7,913 bases of DNA from Phycisphaerales bacterium (GTDB taxonomy: Bacteria > Planctomycetota > Phycisphaerae > Phycisphaerales > UBA1924): contig JAIEQQ010000413.1 in assembly GCA_019747615.1 (NCBI GenBank), forward strand, positions 1 to 7,913. The letters run 5' to 3'. Shown here one piece after another: positions 1 to 5,448 of the stretch; position 1 is the stretch's first letter; the number at the start of each line of letters is the position of its first letter. The notes beneath the pieces are model-generated. The model made no database searches and was not told the origin of the DNA. It was given only the letters and a program-made list of their open reading frames with translations. The translations under genes and the position numbers were made by a program.

Positions 1-1
1 T

Positions 2-286
2 CGTGAGCGCCTCGGTCCGCGCGTCGTGGCGACGAGCGCTACGCGAGCGTCGGATGGCACGGGCCTGCATCGCATGGACAACGCCGACGGCGAGCGACTG
101 GGGCGCGAGGTGCTGATTGACTCGCTGATCGCCGCGAGTTGTGACATGTTCGTCGGCATGGCCCCATCGACGGTGACGGGCATGATCCAGTTCCTACGCG
201 ATTGGCCGCCCGGGACCTATATGGCCCGCGGGCCGTACATGTTGTCGCACCGAAACCAAGAGATCTATCTCAAGCGCGTGCATTGA
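2..286 (+). CDS. C-terminal fragment of a possible glycosyltransferase (fucosyltransferase-like)
   Basis: The reading frame is open from the left edge and ends at TGA 284-286, so the gene starts outside the window; a GTG at 26 is probably internal. About 94 residues are visible. The stretch GREVLIDSLIAASCDMFVG, followed by S-T-V and FLRDWP, resembles the late nucleotide-sugar-binding part of O-fucosyltransferase/NodZ-like glycosyltransferases, where an acidic residue and a 'cD.fvG..S' motif follow a helix. This assignment comes from motif memory on a short fragment and is weak. There are no membrane segments or signal peptide in the visible part. It lies 46 bases before the VOC gene on the same strand, so the two may be co-transcribed. 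What can be said firmly is that it is a real coding end: third positions are mostly G/C and the frame is uninterrupted. Confidence 0.55.
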   Translation, partial: RERLGPRVVATSATRASDGTGLHRMDNADGERLGREVLIDSLIAASCDMFVGMAPSTVTGMIQFLRDWPPGTYMARGPYMLSHRNQEIYLKRVH

Positions 287-332
287 CCGGCGTTCTGACG
301 CTGACGACTGATTGATCACATGGAGGCGAGCG

Positions 333-713
333 ATGTTCGCAGGCGGAGCAAGGTACTTCGAAATCCCCGCGACCGACCTCGATCGCGCCGTCGCGTTCTA
401 CAGCGAGCTCTTCTCGATCGAGTTCGAACGGGCCCGCATCGACAATCTTGACATGGCTTTGTTCCCGGCTGTTGACGGTCAGCCGGTCATCAGCGGCGCG
501 CTCGTGGGGGGCGAGAGCTACGTCCCCTCACACGATGGCACGCGGGTCTATTTCGCGTGCACGGACATCGACGCAACGCTGATGACCGTCGCGCGGCTCG
601 GCGCCAAGGTGCTCTATCCCAAGACCTCGATCGGTGAGCTGGGGTTCGTCGCGGAGTTTGAGGACAGCGAAGGCAACCGCGTCGCGCTGCACTGCACGCC
701 GGCCGCCAGCTGA
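333..713 (+). CDS. VOC family (glyoxalase/bleomycin-resistance fold) protein
   Basis: A 126-residue protein of usual length for a single-domain VOC protein, whose two beta-alpha-beta-beta-beta modules build a small metal or substrate pocket. The first module opens with RYFEIPATDLDRAVAFYSELF (residues 7-27) and the second covers YFACTDIDATLMTVARLGAKVLYPKT (about 73-98). It ends with the family signature G-F-V-A-E-F-E-D-S-E-G-N-R-V-A-L-H (104-120). The ATG at 333 is chosen because GGAGG (322-326) lies six bases upstream; the frame extends further up only to a TTG at 312. No signal peptide is seen, so it is probably cytoplasmic. The substrate cannot be told: VOC proteins include glyoxalases, dioxygenases, epimerases and antibiotic-binding proteins. 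Its 3' end converges on the lipoprotein gene at 832-1368. Confidence 0.9.
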   Translation: MFAGGARYFEIPATDLDRAVAFYSELFSIEFERARIDNLDMALFPAVDGQPVISGALVGGESYVPSHDGTRVYFACTDIDATLMTVARLGAKVLYPKTSIGELGFVAEFEDSEGNRVALHCTPAAS

Positions 714-831
714 CCTTCCGCGTCCTGACGCGCTCTTGCACGTGATCTGTCGCAACGCCGGCGCGCTTGTCCGCCAACGGTGCCGCTCAGTCTCTGACCG
801 AAGGCCTGATCGATTCACGCCCGTCGGACGC

Positions 832-1368
832 TCACTCAACCGGCGGCGGCGGCGCGAAGTTCTGCTCGGCGTACTTCGCGATCGAGCTCGTCGCCTCGCC
901 GATTGCGCTGCCGGTGTTGCCGAACGCGCCCGAGAGCGTGCCGTCGGTGACGATGTGGGCCAGCTTGGTGCCGTCGCGCTTGGAGTACACGACTTCGACG
1001 CCGATCGCGCCATCGCCGAAGCCGTAGAACGGCGAGCCGACAAGGTTCAAGACGTTGCTGCCGACCCGGTACGCGGTGTTGCCTTTGTCGTTGAGCACGA
1101 AGCGATACTGCAGGACCAGATCGCCCTGCGCCGTCGGCGCCGAGCCGAAGACCTTCGTCAGCTTCTCACTCAGCGACTTCTCAAACTCCGCGCGATCATC
1201 CGGCGCCACCTCGATCGCTGAGTCCGCCGGCTTGATGCTCACGCTCTTGAACGTTACTGCCTGCACCGCGGGCGGCTGGAGCACAAATGTGCGGTTTGAT
1301 GCGCACCCGCCAAGAGCAGTCAGCGCAAGAGCGGCCGTCAGAAGCGAAGAAGTGATGAGTCGAGACAT
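832..1368 (-). CDS. DUF4410-type lipoprotein
   Basis: A 178-residue protein. It starts MSRLITSSLLTAALALTALGGC, a type II (lipoprotein) signal peptide: Arg3, a hydrophobic core at 4-19 and a lipobox LGG-C with the lipidated cysteine at residue 22. The mature protein should therefore be anchored in a membrane facing the periplasm. The body resembles DUF4410. It has an early 'V-x-F-K-S-V-S-I-K-P' strand, an acidic helix (about 55-72), then a glycine-rich part with G-D-G-A-I-G-V-E-V-V-Y and D-G-T-L-S-G-A-F-G, and a C-terminal helix ending KYAEQNF. The frame runs upstream to 1530, but the ATG at 1368 is chosen because only it places the signal peptide at the N-terminus; a weak AAAGG lies about eight bases before it. 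It follows pdhC by 178 bases on the same strand, a wider gap than within the pdh genes, with a stem-loop between. Its function is unknown and a role in pyruvate metabolism is not implied. Confidence 0.85.
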   Translation of the reverse strand: MSRLITSSLLTAALALTALGGCASNRTFVLQPPAVQAVTFKSVSIKPADSAIEVAPDDRAEFEKSLSEKLTKVFGSAPTAQGDLVLQYRFVLNDKGNTAYRVGSNVLNLVGSPFYGFGDGAIGVEVVYSKRDGTKLAHIVTDGTLSGAFGNTGSAIGEATSSIAKYAEQNFAPPPPVE

Positions 1369-1515
1369 GAATCTGCCTTTCGTGGTGAAGCGGTATGGAA
1401 TCTCTTCGCCACCTTGGATGCTGGCCCGGTCGATCAGTGACCAACGCTGGCTGCGCGGGCCGCTCGGCGCGATCCATCGAACGGGCCGGGGGCGTTCGGC
1501 GCGGCATGGCGTGGC

Positions 1516-1533
1516 GGCGTGCGAGAGCACGCC
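1516..1533 (-). terminator. Stem-loop just after pdhC, possible weak terminator
   Basis: A perfect 7-bp stem (1516-1522 with 1527-1533) with a 4-base loop begins 13 bases past the pdhC stop. The loop reads TCTC in the transcribed minus strand. No T-run follows, so it is not a textbook intrinsic terminator; it could instead protect the 3' end or be a processing site. The location between the last pdh gene and the lipoprotein gene suits a partial transcript end. Confidence 0.35.
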
Positions 1534-1546
1534 TTCTCTTGAGCCA

Positions 1547-2920
1547 TTAGACCAGCAGTGTCGCGGGTGTCTCGAGCATTTGTTTCACGCTGGAGAGATA
1601 CGCCGCGGCCATCGCGCCGTCAACGATGCGGTGATCGCTCGAGATCGTCATCTGCATCTCGTGACCGATCTCCAGCGTGTCGACACCGTTGCGCGTGACG
1701 ACGACGGGCTTCTTGACCGCGGCGCCCACAGCCAGGATCGCGGCGTTGGGCGGGTTGATGATCGCGGTGAAGTGCTCAACGCCGAACATGCCCAGGTTGC
1801 TGATCGTGAAGGTGCTGTCGCCCATCTCGTCGATCGTGAGGCCCTTGGTGCGGGCTTTCTCCGCCAGGGCCTTGGTCTCGCTGGAGATCAGACGCAGGCC
1901 CTTCTGATCGGCCTGACGGATCGTCGCGACGACGAGCCCGCCGCCCTTCTCCGCCGGCAGCGAGATCGCCACGCCGACGTTGACGGTGTCAAGAAGTTCG
2001 ATGGACTCGGCGCCCTTGGTGCCGATCCAGCGGGAGTTGACGTACGGGTGCTGGTGCATGCCCAATGCGCACGCGCGAACGATGAAGTCGTTGACACTGA
2101 GCTTGACGCCCTGTGCCGCGAGCTGGTCGTTGAGCTGCTGACGCAGCGCCACCAGGTTGTCCATCCGCACCGCGAGCGTGACTTGGTAATGGGGGATGGT
2201 GGTCTTGCTCTCGACGAGGCGCGTGGCGATCGTGCGGCGCATGTTTGAGAGCGCGACCGTCTGGCGCGTCAACGGCGAACCGACGAGCGTGAACGCAGAG
2301 CCCGGCACGGTGCCGGCCGCGATCGGCGAGGCGGGCACGGGCGCACCTGCGCGGGCCGCCGCGGGAGCCGGCGTCGCGCTGATGGGCGCGGGCGCGTGGA
2401 AGCCGTTGCTCGTCGAGCGAGCACCGCTACCGCGTGCGATGAAGCTCTCGACATCCTTGCGGACAACGCGGCCGCTCGGGCCGGTGCCCTCGATCTGCGT
2501 CAGGTCAACGCCGCTGTCCGCGGCGATTTTGCGAGCCAGGGGTGAAGCGAACACGCGATCACCGGCAGACGTGGAGATAGTGGCAACGGCTGTCGCGGTC
2601 GCGGTCCCAACGGAGTTGCTCCCGCCAACGCTCGCGGCCGCAGCCGCGGGCTTTGCGCCGCCCTTGACCTCAGCGCCGCCGACGCCGCCATCCCACGAGA
2701 GAATGAGCGTGCCGACGGGCACCGCCTGACCTTCGTTGACGTTCAGCGCAGCGATGACGCCGTCCTCGAACGTCTGCATCTCCATCGTGGCTTTGTCGGT
2801 CTCGATGTCAGCCAGCACATCGCCAGCCTTGACCTTCTGGCCGGGCTTGGCGTGCCACTTGACGATCGTTCCGACTTCCATCGTGTCCGAGAGGCGCGGC
2901 ATGGTCAGGTTCTTGGGCAT
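1547..2920 (-). CDS. pdhC: Pyruvate dehydrogenase E2, dihydrolipoamide acetyltransferase
   Basis: A 457-residue E2 chain. It takes the acetyl group formed by E1 onto its lipoyl arm, passes it to CoA and forms the structural core of the complex in the cytoplasm. Domains in order: one lipoyl domain (about 1-80) with the lipoylated lysine K43 in E-T-D-K-A-T-M-E; an Ala/Gly/Ser/Thr linker (81-120); the peripheral-subunit-binding domain (about 122-161, F-A-S-P-L-A-R-K-I-A to G-R-V-V-R-K-D-V); a Pro/Ala linker (162-210); and the catalytic core (about 215-457). The active-site motif S-S-D-H-R-I-V-D-G-A is present with H430 and D434, so the enzyme looks intact. The ATG at 2920 gives the correct lipoyl-domain N-terminus. 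Upstream there is only a weak GAG, because the leader is made of the repeat array that flanks the four-helix-bundle gene. It is the last pdh gene of the cluster. The substrate is inferred from linkage to pdhA/pdhB; a 2-oxoglutarate E2 is unlikely. Confidence 0.96.
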   Translation of the reverse strand: MPKNLTMPRLSDTMEVGTIVKWHAKPGQKVKAGDVLADIETDKATMEMQTFEDGVIAALNVNEGQAVPVGTLILSWDGGVGGAEVKGGAKPAAAAASVGGSNSVGTATATAVATISTSAGDRVFASPLARKIAADSGVDLTQIEGTGPSGRVVRKDVESFIARGSGARSTSNGFHAPAPISATPAPAAARAGAPVPASPIAAGTVPGSAFTLVGSPLTRQTVALSNMRRTIATRLVESKTTIPHYQVTLAVRMDNLVALRQQLNDQLAAQGVKLSVNDFIVRACALGMHQHPYVNSRWIGTKGAESIELLDTVNVGVAISLPAEKGGGLVVATIRQADQKGLRLISSETKALAEKARTKGLTIDEMGDSTFTISNLGMFGVEHFTAIINPPNAAILAVGAAVKKPVVVTRNGVDTLEIGHEMQMTISSDHRIVDGAMAAAYLSSVKQMLETPATLLV

Positions 2921-2928
2921 AGCAAAAT

Positions 2929-2957
2929 CTCAAAGCTCAAAGCAGCAAAGCTCAAAT
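2929..2957 (+). repeat. Left inverted repeat array, four units
   Basis: Read on the plus strand, this is four units in tandem: CTCAAAG (2929-2935), CTCAAAG (2936-2942), CAGCAAAG (2943-2950) and CTCAAAT (2951-2957). Positions 2938-2957 are the exact reverse complement of 3347-3366. The array holds the TGA stop of the four-helix-bundle gene (2952-2954, minus strand) and ends eight bases before the pdhC start codon. Confidence 0.85.
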
Positions 2958-3329
2958 AGAAACAGGCTTCGCCTTCGTCCGAACAGTACGACCGATCATT
3001 GATCCCATGATCTTCTTGATGGCCACGATTTCTGACTCCAACTCACGTAACCGGGCAGTCCCGATCCAACCTTGTCGTCCGATCAATCGAATCCAAAACC
3101 GCGTCTCCTTGGCCTCTTTCACAGCGATGCAGAGGCACTTCACAAAGTCCTTCCGGCTCATCGCTTCATCGGCCTCAAACGCGTTCGCACCGATCGATGT
3201 GCCTGCCGCGAGCAACTGATCCGAAAGTCTCCGAGACACGCCCTTATCGTCGAGCGCCTTCGCGACCAAGACCACTCGGTCGCAGCAATGCTCTATCCGC
3301 TCAAGAAAGTCAGGTTTCAGCCGCGGCAT
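2952..3329 (-). CDS. Four-helix-bundle protein, S23/23S rRNA intervening-sequence (IVP) family
   Basis: A 125-residue all-helical protein of the usual S23-family length. The family signature is clear: A-A-G-T-S-I-G-A-N-A-F-E-A-D-E-A (41-56) followed by K-D-F-V-K-C-L-C-I-A-V-K-E-A-K-E-T-R-F-W-I-R-L-I (60-83). Four helices are expected at about 6-28, 31-54, 59-85 and 91-112, with a basic C-terminal tail. The ATG at 3329 has a purine-rich AGGGG six bases upstream. Members were first seen as ORFs inside 23S rRNA intervening sequences, and the fold is shared with the Avd accessory protein of diversity-generating retroelements; known structures form oligomeric rings with a positively charged surface. 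The biochemical role of stand-alone members is not known. Here it sits inside the pdh cluster, 72 bases after pdhB and 31 before pdhC, between inverted repeat arrays, and its stop codon lies within the left array. It has no evident link to pyruvate metabolism. Confidence 0.93.
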   Translation of the reverse strand: MPRLKPDFLERIEHCCDRVVLVAKALDDKGVSRRLSDQLLAAGTSIGANAFEADEAMSRKDFVKCLCIAVKEAKETRFWIRLIGRQGWIGTARLRELESEIVAIKKIMGSMIGRTVRTKAKPVSI

Positions 3330-3346
3330 CCCGAACCCCTGTATCG

Positions 3347-3379
3347 ATTTGAGCTTTGCTGCTTTGCTGCTTTGAGCTT
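3347..3379 (-). repeat. Right inverted repeat array, partner of 2929-2957
   Basis: Read on the minus strand: AAG, then CTCAAAG, CAGCAAAG, CAGCAAAG and CTCAAAT. It differs from the left array by one extra CAGCAAAG unit in the middle, a difference of the kind expected from unit slippage. It lies between the pdhB stop (3402) and the ribosome-binding site of the four-helix-bundle gene. Confidence 0.85.
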
Positions 3380-3401
3380 CGCGGCGGGAACGCCGGCAGA
3401 C

Positions 3402-4457
3402 TCACGCCCGCCGCATCACCCCCCGCACCGCCGCCATGATCTTTCCCTTGTGCGGCAGATACTCCATCTCCAGATTCTTCGCGTATGGCGTCGGCACGTC
3501 GTCCGTATTCACGCGCACCGGCTGGTGATCGAGATAGTCAAAGGCCTTCTCGCACACCTGCGTGACGACCTCGCTGGCGATGCTGGCGAAGGGCCAGCAC
3601 TGATCAACGACGACGATCTTGTTCGTGCGCTTGATGCTCTGGATGATGCTGTCGATGTCCAGCGGGCGCACCGTGCGCATGTCCAGGACATCGCACACGA
3701 TGCCGTCCTTCTCAAGCTCGTCCGCGGCGTCGATGCAGAAGTTCACCGGCCGACCGAACGACACCAGCGTGATATCGCTGTTGCGCTCGCCGGACCAATC
3801 GCCACGACGCAGAGCCGCCTTGCCGAAGGGGATGTAGTACTCCTCCTCCGGAACGTGGCCCTTGTCGCTGAGCATGCGCTCGGACTCGAGGAAGAAGACC
3901 GGGTCGTTGTCGACGATCGCGGTCTTCAGCAGGCCCTTGGCCTCGTAGGGGTTGCTGGGGATGGCGATCTTCAGGCCGGGCACCGTCGCGTACATGGATT
4001 CGACGGTCCACGAGTGCGTGGAGCCGAGCTGGCCACCGGCGCCGTTGTTGCCGCGGAAGACGATGGGGCAGCCCCACTGGCCGCCGGACATGTAGAGCAT
4101 CTTGGGGACGTTGTTCAAGAGCTGATCGGCGGCAACCAGCGAGAACGACCAGGACATGAACTCGATGATCGGGCGCAGGCCGTACATCGCGGCACCGACC
4201 GCAAGCCCGGCGAAGCCGTTCTCGCTGATGGGCGAGTCAATGATGCGCTGGGGGCCGAACTCGTCGAGCATGCCCTGGCTGACCTTGTACGCGCCGTTGT
4301 AGTACGCGACTTCCTCGCCCATCAGGAACACGCGATCGTCCTTGCGCATCTCCTCGCTCATGGCCTCGCGCAGGGCTTCGCGGAACTGGATTTGGCGATC
4401 CCCCGTGGCCGACGGCAGGGGCTTGGAAAAATCGATATCAGCGAAAGCGGTGGGCAT
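3402..4457 (-). CDS. pdhB: Pyruvate dehydrogenase E1 component, beta subunit
   Basis: A 351-residue E1 beta chain. With PdhA it forms the alpha2beta2 enzyme that decarboxylates pyruvate on thiamine diphosphate and acetylates the lipoyl arm of E2. It has the transketolase-type pyrimidine-binding domain (about 20-195) with the M-G-E-E motif (Glu48/Glu49 pair, one being the glutamate that activates the cofactor), Y-N-G-A-Y-K-V-S, D-S-P-I-S-E-N-G-F-A-G (74-84) and a conserved active-site histidine at 148 in S-T-H-S. The C-terminal transketolase domain follows (about 215-340; R-T-V-R-P-L-D and D-V-P-T-P-Y-A-K). No lipoyl domain is fused to its N-terminus, unlike many alphaproteobacterial E1 beta chains. 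The ATG at 4457 is chosen over a TTG at 4484 because AGAGGA lies eight bases upstream of it. It follows the DUF268 gene by 104 bases, a gap that holds a hairpin. All key motifs are present. Confidence 0.96.
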   Translation of the reverse strand: MPTAFADIDFSKPLPSATGDRQIQFREALREAMSEEMRKDDRVFLMGEEVAYYNGAYKVSQGMLDEFGPQRIIDSPISENGFAGLAVGAAMYGLRPIIEFMSWSFSLVAADQLLNNVPKMLYMSGGQWGCPIVFRGNNGAGGQLGSTHSWTVESMYATVPGLKIAIPSNPYEAKGLLKTAIVDNDPVFFLESERMLSDKGHVPEEEYYIPFGKAALRRGDWSGERNSDITLVSFGRPVNFCIDAADELEKDGIVCDVLDMRTVRPLDIDSIIQSIKRTNKIVVVDQCWPFASIASEVVTQVCEKAFDYLDHQPVRVNTDDVPTPYAKNLEMEYLPHKGKIMAAVRGVMRRA

Positions 4458-4475
4458 CTGAAAGATCCTCTTCAA

Positions 4476-4506
4476 TGCGAACAAATCCCGAGAAAATGGG
4501 TTCGCA
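4476..4506 (-). promoter_or_regulatory. Hairpin in the pdhB leader
   Basis: A perfect 7-bp inverted repeat (TGCGAAC at 4476-4482 with GTTCGCA at 4500-4506) encloses 17 bases. In the transcript it ends only a few bases before the AGAGGA ribosome-binding site of pdhB, in the gap after the DUF268 gene. It could be a processing or stability element, or an operator. A TATGAT -10-like hexamer lies immediately upstream (4508-4513) but has no convincing -35. Confidence 0.4.
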
Positions 4507-4561
4507 GATCATAGCGCGTCACATGCTGGGCGGGGGGGTGCGGGGCGCTTTCGGCGCATCA

Positions 4562-5359
4562 TCAAGCCCGTTTTCGCAGTTCCAGGATGCCGCAGCCGTA
4601 CTTCAGGCCGAACGTTTGGCCAACGCCCTCGTGCGTCGCGGGCAGGTCGGCGTGCAGGCGACCGGCGTCGTCAACGTAGCTCACGCTCAGCACGTCAAAC
4701 TGGGCCGCGGCCATCCGCAGGAGCGTGGGCATCGCGAACACGCGCTGCCCGTCAAACTCCACGCGCTGCTTGGCCGAGATCGGCACCGAGAGGTAAAAGA
4801 TGCCCCCGGGCGCGACCAGCTTCGCCATCGCATCAAAGCCCTTCATGTGCCCGTCGTAGTCGATCGGATCGCCATAGCGGCCGAGGCCGAAGTGCTCAAG
4901 CGCGTGCAGACACGAGACAGACTCCAATCGGCCCTCGAGCTCGGGCAGCGGCTTCATCAGGTCGGCCTGACGGAACGTCATGTTGGGCACCTGACTGTCA
5001 ATCGCGCGCACGTCGAGCACCTCGATCGGCATGAAGAGCGAGACGTGGGCGACAAAGCCGTCGACGCGCGAGCCGATATCGACATGGCGCGCCGGGCGGC
5101 GCTGCAGGATCTTGCGAGCCACGAGCAGGTCTTGATGGAAGTACGCGCCGCTCGCTGTCCCGCCCGGCTCGTAGCGATCCGTCAGATAGGGCGACAGGTT
5201 GCTGAGCGGAAACTCGCGCGACGACGCGCGGTACTGCCGCTTGAAGACTCGGTAGTTGGACCAGTACGGCCCCCAGCCGCGGATGGATCGCTTGATCTTG
5301 GTCCAGTCAATCCCGACGAACTGCAGCACGGTGCGAAAGGGCTTGGAGAGTCGTGACAT
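4562..5359 (-). CDS. DUF268 family, SAM-methyltransferase-like protein
   Basis: A 265-residue protein matching the DUF268 pattern. H-V-D-I-G-S-R-V-D-G-F (92-102) is a Rossmann-type SAM-binding loop, V-L-D-V-R (114-118) carries the acidic residue expected to hold the ribose, and Q-A-D-L-M (131-135) is the adenine-side strand. The family hallmark L-H-A-L-E-H-F-G-L-G-R-Y-G-D-P-I-D (151-167) follows, then P-G-G-I-F-Y-L-S-V-P-I (184-194) and E-F-D-G-Q-R-V-F (201-208). The first 50 residues are basic and aromatic with no signal peptide. The substrate is unknown; such genes are often found in polysaccharide or glycan loci. Here it lies between pdhA (89 bases before) and pdhB (104 bases after) on the same strand, so it is probably co-transcribed with them. 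There is no evidence that it modifies the complex. The ATG at 5359 has no strong ribosome-binding site. Confidence 0.85.
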   Translation of the reverse strand: MSRLSKPFRTVLQFVGIDWTKIKRSIRGWGPYWSNYRVFKRQYRASSREFPLSNLSPYLTDRYEPGGTASGAYFHQDLLVARKILQRRPARHVDIGSRVDGFVAHVSLFMPIEVLDVRAIDSQVPNMTFRQADLMKPLPELEGRLESVSCLHALEHFGLGRYGDPIDYDGHMKGFDAMAKLVAPGGIFYLSVPISAKQRVEFDGQRVFAMPTLLRMAAAQFDVLSVSYVDDAGRLHADLPATHEGVGQTFGLKYGCGILELRKRA

Positions 5360-5448
5360 GGTGCGATGATAACCGCTCGTCGCGCCAGCGCGATCAGCAC
5401 TACGGCTTCAGCGTCGAATCAGCACGCGGCCCATCGCACACGCGATGA

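Larger units (their letters stand above)
2929..3379 (-). mobile_element. Possible S23/IVP-type element: one gene between inverted repeat arrays
   Basis: About 450 bases comprising a four-helix-bundle gene (2952-3329) bounded by inverted repeat arrays at 2929-2957 and 3347-3379, inserted between pdhB and pdhC. The arrays share a perfect 20-base inverted match (2938-2957 with 3347-3366). S23-family genes are known from 23S rRNA intervening sequences, whose ends pair into a stem; this arrangement has the same plan outside rRNA. No transposase or clear target duplication is visible, so mobility is inferred and the agent of movement is unknown. Confidence 0.45.

Noticed and set aside
714..831. Gap between the convergent VOC and lipoprotein genes searched for a terminator
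   Set aside because: No clean hairpin with a T-run was found on either strand.
1055..2248. Plus-strand open frame of 397 codons
   Set aside because: It is antisense to the lipoprotein gene and pdhC, has low-complexity composition, and spans a real intergenic gap.
2952..3329. Diversity-generating retroelement, because Avd shares the S23 fold
   Set aside because: No reverse transcriptase, template/variable repeat pair or target gene is present in the window.
3072..4514. Long plus-strand open frame of 480 codons
   Set aside because: It is antisense to pdhB and part of the S23 gene. Its translation is Arg/His/Asp/Ala-rich with no family motifs, typical of a GC-rich shadow frame.
4475..5356. 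Plus-strand open frame of 293 codons
   Set aside because: It is the antisense shadow of the DUF268 gene, whose opposite-strand frame carries clear family motifs.
5361..5439. 8-base inverted match (GTGCGATG at 5361-5368, CATCGCAC at 5432-5439) in the pdhA-DUF268 gap
   Set aside because: It is short, with a 63-base loop in GC-rich sequence, and is likely chance.
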